Positions 8,254 through 15,827 of a DNA stretch of 37,919 nt are shown piece after piece (within the stretch, counting starts at the first letter, position 1; each line of letters starts with the position of its first letter). A program made the position numbers and the translations under genes. The notes beneath the pieces were generated by a model. The model saw only the letters and a list, made by a program, of their open reading frames with translations, searched no databases and was not told where the DNA came from. Source of the stretch: Gemmatimonadota bacterium. Lineage in GTDB: Bacteria; Gemmatimonadota; Gemmatimonadetes; Palauibacterales; KS3-K002. The DNA lies in the NCBI GenBank assembly GCA_020344015.1, contig CP070812.1, forward strand, positions 2,606,637 to 2,644,555, written 5' to 3'.

Positions 8254-8673
8254 TCAGTCGCCCGCGAGCTCGGTCGCCGGCACCGGCGCGCGGAGGCTGC
8301 GACCCAACGCCGCACCGAAGATCAGCAAGAGCGGCGCCGTCCACAGCCCCGGGTAGTAGCCCCACTCGATGACCCCGATCATCAGATGTCCTACGCCGGC
8401 GAGGATCTGAACGACCGCCCAAAACTTCGCCAGCCTGAGCGCCCAGAGGCGGCCGTGGGCGACGGACGGAATCATCGCCGCCAGCAGCAAGAACATGGCG
8501 AGGTGGAGGGAGACGAAGAACTCGGGGGCCAGGGAGAAGAGCGGGAACCGCTCATGGAAGCGGGCGACGTAATCCTCGAAGGAATGAAGGAACTGCGCGA
8601 AGACGAGGGCCGGGTACAGATGGCGGCCGGCGCTCAGATGGTGATGGTGGATGCTCAGCTCTCGTGGGGCCAC
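8254..8673 (-). CDS. Small polytopic membrane protein, HXXEE-like
   Basis: A 139-residue protein with about four hydrophobic segments, an early HSFED motif (residues 30-34) and a later GHLMIGVIEWGYYPGLWTA segment. That pattern resembles the HXXEE membrane family, whose function is unknown. The start is GTG at 8673-8671, preceded by GGGAG at good spacing, so the gene overlaps the end of the ATPase gene by 19 bases and is probably translationally coupled to it. It is the last gene of the minus-strand cluster. The family assignment is tentative; the coding call is fairly secure. Confidence 0.7.
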   Translation of the reverse strand: MAPRELSIHHHHLSAGRHLYPALVFAQFLHSFEDYVARFHERFPLFSLAPEFFVSLHLAMFLLLAAMIPSVAHGRLWALRLAKFWAVVQILAGVGHLMIGVIEWGYYPGLWTAPLLLIFGAALGRSLRAPVPATELAGD

Positions 8674-10121
8674 GCCGTGTCTCCCAGCCCTTGCGGTCGC
8701 CGTCGCCGCTCTCTGCGCCGCGAGTAGCTGCCGGTCCCGCTACGACTGATCTTGCGCTTCGCCACCAGACCTTCCAGGACGACCTCGCTCGCGACCACTA
8801 GCTGCTCGGCCTCAGCCAGGTCGTCTTCGCCGGTCCCTGCGGTCCGGGCCAACTCGACGAGTCCGGGAACGGACCTGAAACCCTTCAGACAGGCCTCGGC
8901 ACTGGAGAGCTCAGCGACCTGAAGGGCGCCGCCGGAATCGAAGTACTCGACTATCGGCTCGGCGTCCTCCTCGACGAAGTAGTGGTCGAAGGTCGCGCCC
9001 GCCGCACGCGAGATAAGGTCCAAGGCTATCTTGGTGCCACCCTCCAGCTCGCCCTCGTACTCGAGCTCCAACTTCCCGGTGATCGACGGCAGCGAGGCAT
9101 AGATGTCGGCGACCCAGGGGACGACGTGCCCTTCCCGGTTGGCGATCGCTCGACGCTCGGCGTTCGACACGACGCTCTCCAGCACGGTGATCGGCAGACG
9201 CTGCGAAACGCCCGACCTTCGATCGACACGCTGGTCATCGCGCGCCTCGAATGCGATGCGCTCGACGATCTCCCTGATCATATCGGGAATACGAACCGAA
9301 CGCCCGTCCCGCTCCGTCCACGCCTCCTGTTCGGTAATGGCAACGCCCTGGTCGAGATCGTGCGGGTAGTGCGTCATGATCTCGGCGCCGATCCGGTCCT
9401 TTAGCGGCGAGATGATCTTGCCGCGCGCCGTGTAGTCTTCGGGATTAGCCGTGAACACAAGCTGCACGTCAAGGGCGAGTCGGATCGGATAGCCCTTAAT
9501 CTGGACGTCGCCCTCCTGCATGATGTTGAACAGCCCCACCTGAATCTTGCCCGCCAGGTCGGGTAACTCGTTCACAGCAAAGATCCCACGGTTCGCGCGC
9601 GGCAGCAGGCCGTAGTGTATGGTCAGCTCGTCGGAGAGCACGTGGCCGCCGCGGGCGGCCCTGATCGGATCGAGGTCGCCGATGATGTCGGCCATTGTCA
9701 CGTCCGGCGTCGCAAGCTTCTCGACATACCGCTGGTCGCGCGGGATCCAGTCTATCGGCGTCGCTTCGCCCATCTCCTCGAGCTTCAGGCGGCCGTACTT
9801 GCTTATCGGATGGAACGGATCGTCGTTCACCTCGGAGCCCGCAATGATCGGTATCTCAGCATCGAGGAGATCGACCAGTTGGCGCAGTATCCTGCTCTTC
9901 GCCTGCCCGCGCAGGCCCAGAAGGATGAAGTTGTGGCGCGCCAGGACGGCGTTGACCAGCTGGGGGATTACGCTGTCCTCGTAACCGACGATCCCAGGAA
10001 AGAGCGTTTCGCCGGACTCGAGCTTGGCGATGAGGTTCGCCCGCACCTCGTCCTTGACGGAGCGCGCGGCGTAGCCGGAGCTCCTCAACTCGCCGATCGT
10101 TCGCGGTCGTGCTTCAGGCAT
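8655..10121 (-). CDS. MoxR/Mg-chelatase-like AAA+ ATPase
   Basis: A 488-residue cytoplasmic AAA+ protein. Walker A is the variant GLRGQAKSR (69-77, K75) and Walker B is GIFAVNEL (180-187), with Asn where Asp is usual before the catalytic Glu (E185). Sensor 1 lies in FTANPEDY (223-230), and R243 in SPLKDRIG is a likely arginine finger. As far as I recall, the NE pair is typical of this ATPase subfamily, often labelled magnesium chelatase or sigma-54-interacting regulator. Relatives usually act as chaperones with a von Willebrand A-domain partner, and none is present here. The C-terminus is basic (SRRRERRRR). Start ATG 10121 has GAGGT upstream. It lies 49 bases after the SIMPL gene. The substrate is unknown. 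Confidence 0.85.
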   Translation of the reverse strand: MPEARPRTIGELRSSGYAARSVKDEVRANLIAKLESGETLFPGIVGYEDSVIPQLVNAVLARHNFILLGLRGQAKSRILRQLVDLLDAEIPIIAGSEVNDDPFHPISKYGRLKLEEMGEATPIDWIPRDQRYVEKLATPDVTMADIIGDLDPIRAARGGHVLSDELTIHYGLLPRANRGIFAVNELPDLAGKIQVGLFNIMQEGDVQIKGYPIRLALDVQLVFTANPEDYTARGKIISPLKDRIGAEIMTHYPHDLDQGVAITEQEAWTERDGRSVRIPDMIREIVERIAFEARDDQRVDRRSGVSQRLPITVLESVVSNAERRAIANREGHVVPWVADIYASLPSITGKLELEYEGELEGGTKIALDLISRAAGATFDHYFVEEDAEPIVEYFDSGGALQVAELSSAEACLKGFRSVPGLVELARTAGTGEDDLAEAEQLVVASEVVLEGLVAKRKISRSGTGSYSRRRERRRRPQGLGDTAWPHES

Positions 10122-10170
10122 AGGACCTCAATGGCTACTCAATGTGTGATCGTCGGGCAAGCCAGATCGC

Positions 10171-10905
10171 TCAGTCCTTTAGGAAGTACTCGATCGTAGA
10201 AACCACCCGCACGGTCTTGTGGACCTGGCTCTGCTCGTAGACGCCCGGCGCTTGATCACGGGGCAGGATGACGAAGACGCCCTGGTTGGCGCGCCGGATT
10301 CCTCCCAGAGAACTGCGCGAGTCGAGGGCGAACTGTTCGGCCGCCTCCCGGGCGTTCGCCGTCGCTTCAGCGATCATCTCCGGTTTAAGATCGTTGAGCC
10401 GACTGAAGATGAAGGTCGGGCCGCCGGGACCGTAGTCCTGCCCTGAGGACAGCACGATACCCGCCTCGACGAGTTCACCCACGTGCTGGCTCGCCGTCAG
10501 CACGAGCTGCGGCTCGTCGGAACGGACCATCACTGTCTGCGTTACGATGAAGCGGTTGCTGACAGTGCCCTCGCGATATGGGTTCGCGAGCACATCGGTG
10601 ACCTGCAGGTCCTGGCGCTCGGCTAGCGCCGTATCGATCCCCTGCTCGACGAGGAAATCGAGGATACGACCGACATCCTGATCGATGCGCGCCTGCGCAC
10701 GACCGAGATCGTTATCGGTCGAGACCACCCGTAACGGCCAGAGCGCGAGATCGGCCTCGACTTCTCGTTCCGACACTCCCTTGACGGTGACGAAGCGGTC
10801 GGTGCCACGCCCGACGGCGAAGCCGTGACCAACGAACCAGCCGCCCAAGGCCAAACCGACGCCGAGGACCAGGGCACCTATGAGTGTCCGCTCACCAGTA
10901 ATCAC
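10171..10905 (-). CDS. SIMPL (DUF541, YggE-like) protein
   Basis: About 244 residues: one N-terminal hydrophobic segment (LIGALVLGVGLALGGWFVGH), then a SIMPL domain starting VTVKGVSEREVEADLA. It is probably periplasmic and membrane-anchored. SIMPL proteins such as YggE are linked to oxidative stress and envelope maintenance, without a settled biochemical role. I prefer GTG at 10905-10903 because GAGGAG lies nine bases upstream. A longer form could start at GTG 10950, directly after the MFS stop, but lacks a ribosome site. Co-orientation and small gaps indicate an operon with the MFS and AAA+ genes. Confidence 0.85.
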   Translation of the reverse strand: MITGERTLIGALVLGVGLALGGWFVGHGFAVGRGTDRFVTVKGVSEREVEADLALWPLRVVSTDNDLGRAQARIDQDVGRILDFLVEQGIDTALAERQDLQVTDVLANPYREGTVSNRFIVTQTVMVRSDEPQLVLTASQHVGELVEAGIVLSSGQDYGPGGPTFIFSRLNDLKPEMIAEATANAREAAEQFALDSRSSLGGIRRANQGVFVILPRDQAPGVYEQSQVHKTVRVVSTIEYFLKD

Positions 10906-10950
10906 GCCTGAACGCTCCTCTGACGAAGACAGCTTGCTCAAAACCAACAC

Positions 10951-12162
10951 CTAGCCGCTCACCGCTGGCTCCGAGTGCAGGAGTGCCGGCGACGGCGCTC
11001 TAATCATAAACAGGATTGCGAAGGCAGCCGCAAGGCCCATTAGACCAGCGCACAGCACGAACGGCGCCGCCGGACTCCAAGTTCCAAACACCCAGCCCGC
11101 CCAGATAGCGCCCAGCATGCGACCCATCGCCGAGAGCGATTGCATGACGCCCAGGATTGCGCCCTGCATGTCGTGCTGCGTGTACTGAGACGCCAGGCTG
11201 TTGAGCGTGGGCCAGTTGAGCCCGGTACCGAACGCGACGAGTGCAAGCGTACCCAAAAGAACCCAAAGGGTTTCCGAGAGAGGCAGGAGCAAGTAAGCGG
11301 CGACCAGGGTAGCCGTCCCCGCCACTAGCAGCCGGCGCTCGCCGAACCGGCGGGCCAGCGGCCCCAGCAATCGGCCCTGCAGGATCGCCATCGCGAGCCC
11401 CAGGTAGGCCATCAGGTAGCCTGCATGCCGCGCGTCGTAGCTCAGCTCGACGCCCAGCCAGAGCGGGAAGACGGTTGTGAAGGCCGCAAAGACGAAGGTG
11501 GCGATCAAGAAGATCGTCATCAGCGTTCCGATCGCCGGGGACCTGGCGAAGTGCACGCCCAACCTGAGGCGTCCCAACAAGCCTGCCGAGCCCCGTGACG
11601 CGGCCCTGGCGCGGAGCTCCGGACTCAGCGACTCCGGCAGATGGAAGACGGCGGCAGCGGCGTTGGCGAAACAGAGGCCCGCGGCGAAGAAGCCGGGCAC
11701 GGCGTAGCCGAACTGGCTCAGCGCGCCCCCGATGGCCGGCCCCGCGATGAAGCCGAGCCCGAAGGCGGCGCCGACCAGGCCCATCCCGCGGGTGCGATTC
11801 TCCATATCCGTGCTATCGGCGATGTACGCCTGAGAGACGGGTACGTTGGCACCCACCATTCCGGCCATCATGCGCGACGCGAACAGCCATGCAACGCTGC
11901 CCGCCAGCGCAAAGATCAGGTAGGAGATCCCCGAACCGACCAACCCCAGCAGCAGGATCGGCCTGCGTCCCACGCGATCCGACACTCGCCCCCACAACGG
12001 GCCGAAGACGAACTGCATCGCCGGGTGCGCGGCGACGATGAGACCTATGACCAACGGCGACGCGCCAAACTCCTGGGCGTAGAACGGCAACAGGGGCAGG
12101 ACGATGCCGAACCCGATAAGATCGACGAAGATCGTGAGAAAGATGATCGTGAGCCGAGACAA
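10951..12162 (-). CDS. Major facilitator superfamily transporter, TetA/TCR-like
   Basis: A 403-residue, 12-helix inner-membrane transporter, probably a proton-driven drug or metabolite exporter. The N-terminus IFLTIFVDLIGFGIVLPLLP is typical of TCR/Tet proteins. Motif A is GRVSDRVGRRP, and the exporter-type motif C is seen in FIAGPAIGG. The apparent start is TTG at 12162-12160 with GGAGG about 13 bases upstream; a different nearby start is possible. It is the first gene of the minus-strand operon with the SIMPL and AAA+ genes. The substrate cannot be deduced. Confidence 0.88.
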   Translation of the reverse strand: MSRLTIIFLTIFVDLIGFGIVLPLLPFYAQEFGASPLVIGLIVAAHPAMQFVFGPLWGRVSDRVGRRPILLLGLVGSGISYLIFALAGSVAWLFASRMMAGMVGANVPVSQAYIADSTDMENRTRGMGLVGAAFGLGFIAGPAIGGALSQFGYAVPGFFAAGLCFANAAAAVFHLPESLSPELRARAASRGSAGLLGRLRLGVHFARSPAIGTLMTIFLIATFVFAAFTTVFPLWLGVELSYDARHAGYLMAYLGLAMAILQGRLLGPLARRFGERRLLVAGTATLVAAYLLLPLSETLWVLLGTLALVAFGTGLNWPTLNSLASQYTQHDMQGAILGVMQSLSAMGRMLGAIWAGWVFGTWSPAAPFVLCAGLMGLAAAFAILFMIRAPSPALLHSEPAVSG

Positions 12163-12573
12163 CCGCCGACTACGCCTCCACTGCGCAACTTCCTGCCTAT
12201 ATCCCGGATGCTTATCCGCCTCTCGGGACCTTACATACGGCGGCTGAGTCTAGCAGAGCTGGCCGCCCTTGTCGAGGCAGGGAGCGGGCCGTCTCCCTCC
12301 GGAGGGCTTGGGGCGGGTCGTCTCGCTCCGGCCTCCCCCGCGCTCGCGGCTGCGCCGCGATCACGTGGTCGCTAACACCAGCTCCGCTCGACGACCCGCC
12401 CCGACCCCCGCAAACCCTGGGTGAGCAGAGAGCGGTGGTCACCAGCCTGGATTCACGCCGGGAGGAGTGGAGCAGTCCCCCGGCTCCGACCTACTAGTCC
12501 TGCACGCTCGGCTCTCAGTAGTTTGCTGAGACACTGAGCCCGCTCTATCGCTCGACAGACAGGACGCGTGAAG
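12163..12573. other. Gene-free GC-rich gap with inverted repeats
   Basis: About 410 bases between divergent genes with no convincing coding sequence; small open frames here lack ribosome sites and recognisable content. It contains the 13-bp inverted repeat annotated at 12310-12402, a central hairpin CGCGGC-TGC-GCCGCG (about 12346-12360), and TCTCAG-TAGTTTG-CTGAGA at 12513-12531. Promoters for the flanking genes must lie here, but I cannot place them. Confidence 0.6.
12310..12402. repeat. 13-bp perfect inverted repeat with inner hairpin
   Basis: GGGGCGGGTCGTC at 12310-12322 is the exact reverse complement of 12390-12402. The 67-base interior holds CGCGGC-TGC-GCCGCG. There is no transposase nearby and no clear target-site duplication. 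It could be a remnant of a short non-autonomous element or a structured leader. Confidence 0.5.
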
Positions 12574-13353
12574 ATGGCCGGGAATCCGTACATACTGGCA
12601 GAGACGACTTGGAAGTCCATCCGGGAGACCGACTACGAGGTCGCCGTTCTTCCGTGGGGCGCCACCGAAGCCCACAACTATCACCTGCCCTACGGCACGG
12701 ACACTCTCGAGACCGAACGGATAGCCGCGGAGTCGGCGCGCCTGGCCTGGAGCGAGGGCGCGAAGGTCGTCGTCCTACCGACCGTACCGTTTGGGGTCAA
12801 CACCCAGCAGCTGGACATCAAGCTCACGCTCAATCTCAACCCGAGCACCCAGGCGATGATGTTGGAGGATTTCGTGCACGGCCTCGACGCTCAGGGCATA
12901 AGGAAACTTGTGATCCTGAACGGCCACGGCGGGAACGATTTCCGCCAGATGATTCGAGAGCTTCAGGTGGACCTCGAGTTGTTCCTATGCACGCTGAACT
13001 GGTACGACATAGTACCCACCGATGAGCTCTTCGAGGAAACGGGCGACCACGCCGCGGAGATGGAGACGAGCCTGATGTTACACCTGGCTCCCGAGCTCGT
13101 GCTGCCACTGTCCGAAGCAGGACGTGGTCTGGCGAAGAACTTCCGCATCGAGGCCTTGAGAGAACGCTGGGCTTGGGCACCGAGAAAGTGGACCGAGATC
13201 AGCTCCGACAGCGGCGTCGGGGATCCGTCGCGCGCCACGGCCGAGAAGGGGCAGCGGTACTTCGAGGAGGTAACGAGGAAGATCGCCGGGTTCCTCGTCG
13301 AGCTCGCGAAAGCGGACCCGTCCGATCTCTACTGTTGGGAATTCGGCAGGTAG
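12574..13353 (+). CDS. Creatininase-family metal-dependent amidohydrolase
   Basis: About 259 residues of the creatininase superfamily, which includes creatininase, mycofactocin MftE and GTP-cyclizing or formamide hydrolases. Metal-ligand motifs are PWGATEAHNYHLPYGTD (likely E32, H34, D43 counting from ATG 12574), NGHGGN and GDHAAEMETS with its catalytic-site Glu. ATG 12574 is chosen because AGGA lies nine bases upstream; GTG 12568 in the same frame is an alternative with poor spacing. The 3' end overlaps the convergent metallo-beta-lactamase-fold gene by 25 bases. No mycofactocin or creatine genes are near, so the substrate is unknown. Confidence 0.85.
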   Translation: MAGNPYILAETTWKSIRETDYEVAVLPWGATEAHNYHLPYGTDTLETERIAAESARLAWSEGAKVVVLPTVPFGVNTQQLDIKLTLNLNPSTQAMMLEDFVHGLDAQGIRKLVILNGHGGNDFRQMIRELQVDLELFLCTLNWYDIVPTDELFEETGDHAAEMETSLMLHLAPELVLPLSEAGRGLAKNFRIEALRERWAWAPRKWTEISSDSGVGDPSRATAEKGQRYFEEVTRKIAGFLVELAKADPSDLYCWEFGR

Positions 13354-14156
13354 CGGCCCTCTTCCACCCGCACACGCTTCTCGTCGACAAGCTTCGCCAG
13401 GTGGGCGAGCACCGATCCTTCCGCGGCACCGAACAGCCTCGGGTCCAGGCCCTCGTAGACACGAGCCCTGATTTCGGCGGGCGTGGACAAGCCCTCCCCC
13501 AGCGCGTCCAGCACCTGTCGCTCGCGCTGCCGACGATGCTCGATGTACTCGTGGAGTTTGTCCGCCGGCTCATCGATCTCCGGACCGTGGCCCGGATAGA
13601 TGATCGACAGCTCGAGCCCGGCCAGCCGCTCGAGCGTCGACATATAGGCCGCCATGTCACCCTCCGGCGGCGCGATCATCGAGGTCCCTTCGCCGAGGAC
13701 GGTGTCACCGGTGAACAGAGCTCGCGCTTGCGGCCAATGGAAGCAGACGTGGTCGGGACAGTGGCCCGGAGCGCCTACGACCTCGAGATGGCCGCCGCCG
13801 AAGCTCACGCTCGAGCCCGGGGCGAGCGGCAGGTCGGGCGGGTCCAGCGCCGCCTGCTCGGCGGACTCCGGCGTCGCCGCCAGCGGCGCCGCCAGTCGCA
13901 AGATCAGGTCGGCGGCACCCGCCGCGTGGTCTGCATGGTGGTGGGTGATGCAGAGGGCGGCGACCTGAGACGTTCCCAACGCCACCTCAACTGCGTCCAG
14001 GTGGTCCGCCAGGTCGGGGCCCGGGTCGATCACGACACAGGGTGCGGGTCCGAGGATGTAGGTGCGGGTCCCGTCGAGGGTTAGCGGTCCCGCGTTCGCC
14101 GCGATGACCGTCTTGACCCAACCGCCCCCCGAATCAACCATCGCCTTCCCGCTCAT
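13329..14156 (-). CDS. Metallo-beta-lactamase-fold hydrolase, LACTB2/GloB-like
   Basis: A 275-residue MBL-fold enzyme with the dinuclear metal motif THHHADH, a downstream GHCPDH, the bridging Asp in FTGDTV and the last His in YPGHGPEI. A C-terminal winged-helix-like tail follows (about 205-275), as in LACTB2-type hydrolases, which act as thioesterases, glyoxalase-II-like enzymes or RNases. The start may be ATG 14156 or ATG 14141; the latter has GGGA five bases upstream and an eight-base overlap with the Nudix gene. Either way it overlaps the Nudix stop, so the two are co-translated. Its 3' end is antisense to the creatininase 3' end. Confidence 0.88.
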   Translation of the reverse strand: MSGKAMVDSGGGWVKTVIAANAGPLTLDGTRTYILGPAPCVVIDPGPDLADHLDAVEVALGTSQVAALCITHHHADHAAGAADLILRLAAPLAATPESAEQAALDPPDLPLAPGSSVSFGGGHLEVVGAPGHCPDHVCFHWPQARALFTGDTVLGEGTSMIAPPEGDMAAYMSTLERLAGLELSIIYPGHGPEIDEPADKLHEYIEHRRQRERQVLDALGEGLSTPAEIRARVYEGLDPRLFGAAEGSVLAHLAKLVDEKRVRVEEGRYLPNSQQ

Positions 14157-14976
14157 CGTAACGCGGCTCGCCGGGCATGACAGGTATCACCTCCCCCTCT
14201 ACGCGCCGGAGCCGCGGCAAAATCGGTTCGACCGCGGCGCTTCGAAAGTGCTCGCGCCACTCGGTTACGCTCGCGCCGGCCTCGAGCCAGCCTAGCGTGC
14301 GGGCGGTGGGGAACAACATGCGGAAGTCGTAGTCGAAGTAGCGCTCCAGCGCCTCACCGGGCTTGATCCAGACGTGCTCGACCAACTCACCCAGCTCGGC
14401 GCTAACCTGCGTATCTGGCGGTGCCGCGGCGAGGAAGAAGCGGGCATCGTACCGCCGCGACAGCGACTCGGGTGTGATCCAGCGGGCGCAGAGCAAGAGC
14501 CGATCGCCGGCGAGGCGCAGACCGAGGCCGCTCACGATATCGAGGAAGAGCCTGCGTCCGGCGACCAGGGCCTGCCGCTCCTGCGCGAGGGCGTCGTGAC
14601 CGGGCGGCGTGCCGGAAGCCAGCAGCACACCCGTCTCCTCGAACAGCTCGCGCAGCGCCGCCACTACGAAGGTGCGCGCCGAGGGCCCCTCCAGGTCGGC
14701 GGCGCCCGCCACCGCGTCGCCGGGTGGCTCGTCCAGCCAGTCCTCCCAGGCAGCGTCGGCGTCGGCCGCGTCCAACGTGCCACCGGGAAACACGTAGGCG
14801 CCGGCGGCGAATCCCACGTCGGCGCGGCGACGGACGAGGAGCACCTCGGGTCCAGCCTCGGCGTCGCGCGCCAGGATGACGCCGGCGGCGGGCCGCGGCT
14901 TCGGGGGGACGCGGGCCGGGCCCATCGCCTCGGCGGCGGCGAGCTCTTGCGTCTCCATGCGATAACGGCGGCTCAT
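14134..14976 (-). CDS. Nudix hydrolase with an insertion in the Nudix box (NUDT19-like)
   Basis: A 280-residue Nudix protein. The fold starts at AAGVILARD and the box begins FPGGTLD. The glycine side is separated from ALRELFEETGVLL by about 40 residues, an insertion like that in NUDT19-type acyl-CoA diphosphatases. All REx2EE acidic residues are present. The correct start is ATG 14976-14974, sharing the ATGA overlap with the stop of the upstream alpha/beta hydrolase gene and preceded by GAGGAG at eight bases. A much longer open frame extends upstream but is only the antisense-frame shadow of that gene. CoA- or nucleotide-diphosphate substrate is inferred. Confidence 0.85.
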   Translation of the reverse strand: MSRRYRMETQELAAAEAMGPARVPPKPRPAAGVILARDAEAGPEVLLVRRRADVGFAAGAYVFPGGTLDAADADAAWEDWLDEPPGDAVAGAADLEGPSARTFVVAALRELFEETGVLLASGTPPGHDALAQERQALVAGRRLFLDIVSGLGLRLAGDRLLLCARWITPESLSRRYDARFFLAAAPPDTQVSAELGELVEHVWIKPGEALERYFDYDFRMLFPTARTLGWLEAGASVTEWREHFRSAAVEPILPRLRRVEGEVIPVMPGEPRYDEREGDG

Positions 14977-15827
14977 CCGCCGAGCTCCTCGCGCAGGAAC
15001 TCGCGGAGTTCGGCGAACATACGCTCCGGTTGCTCCACGTACGGCAGATGCCCGCTCTCTTCCAGCACCACCAGTCTTGCCTTCGGCAATACCTCGGCGA
15101 GCTCCTCGGCCCACTCCATCGGTATCGGATCGTAGCGACCGTGAAGGATCAGCGTCGGTACCTGCAACGTCGCCAACCTGCGCCGCAGTTCCGGGCCGTC
15201 CCCCCTGAGGCTCGCCCAGGTCGCCTGCCGCGCTTGCTCTTGCACCACGAAAGGTGTCACGTCTCGGGCCTCGCGCGGATCCCTGAAGTACCCGGCGACG
15301 CTCAGAATGAAGCGGCGCTGCCAGTAGGCTGCCGAATCTCGCTCCTCGAGTCCCGAAGCGTCGAGCTCGGCGCGCATGCGCTTCACCTCGGCCGAACATG
15401 ACCGCCGCTGGAACTCCTCCTGGAAACGGCGATGGTGGTCTCCCCAGCCCGTCGCCGGCGCGACCAGCGGCAAGGCCCGGACCCGGTCCGGGTACTGGCT
15501 CGCGTAGAGGAGAGCGAGCAGCCCACCCCAGGAGTAGCCCAGCAGGGCCAGCCGCTCGAATCCCCACTCGCGGCGCAGCGACTCGAGGTCGGCCACGTGA
15601 TCGCGCCACCTGATCTCGCGCGGACGCTCCACAGACGAGCGGCCGCCCCCACGCTGGTCGTAGAAGTAGAGGTGAAACTCATCGGCCAGCTGGCTGAACG
15701 TAGGCCGCAGATAGTCGTGGCTGGCGCCGGGTCCGCCGTGCAGGACGATAACCGGCGGACCGTCGCCCAGCTCACTCACGTATAACTGGACGTCGGCGCC
15801 CAGGGCGATGTAAGTTCGGGCCACCAT
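14973..15827 (-). CDS. Alpha/beta hydrolase, proline-iminopeptidase-like
   Basis: A 284-residue cytoplasmic hydrolase. The oxyanion-hole motif is HGGPGASHDY, the nucleophile elbow is GYSWGG and the acid lies in HGRYDPIP. The catalytic His is in EESGHLPYVEQP. HGGPG is characteristic of proline iminopeptidases and tricorn-interacting-factor-like peptidases. The open frame continues upstream, but homology begins at MVARTYIALGADVQLYV, so ATG 15827 is chosen. That start shares the CATG with the divergent M28 start. It heads an operon with the Nudix and MBL-fold genes (four-base ATGA overlap). Exact peptide substrate unknown. Confidence 0.87.
   Translation of the reverse strand: MVARTYIALGADVQLYVSELGDGPPVIVLHGGPGASHDYLRPTFSQLADEFHLYFYDQRGGGRSSVERPREIRWRDHVADLESLRREWGFERLALLGYSWGGLLALLYASQYPDRVRALPLVAPATGWGDHHRRFQEEFQRRSCSAEVKRMRAELDASGLEERDSAAYWQRRFILSVAGYFRDPREARDVTPFVVQEQARQATWASLRGDGPELRRRLATLQVPTLILHGRYDPIPMEWAEELAEVLPKARLVVLEESGHLPYVEQPERMFAELREFLREELGG

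Noticed and set aside
12310..12402. Insertion-sequence ends
   Set aside because: No transposase or target duplication in the flanks; kept only as an inverted repeat.
12212..12684. Two short minus-strand frames in the gap before the creatininase gene
   Set aside because: No ribosome sites, low-complexity composition from GC-rich repeats, and one overlaps the creatininase N-terminus antisense.
14977..15609. A long minus-strand open frame that would extend the Nudix protein to 491 residues
   Set aside because: It lies entirely over the alpha/beta hydrolase gene in another frame, has Arg/Gly-rich shadow composition, and the real Nudix start has a ribosome site and an ATGA overlap.
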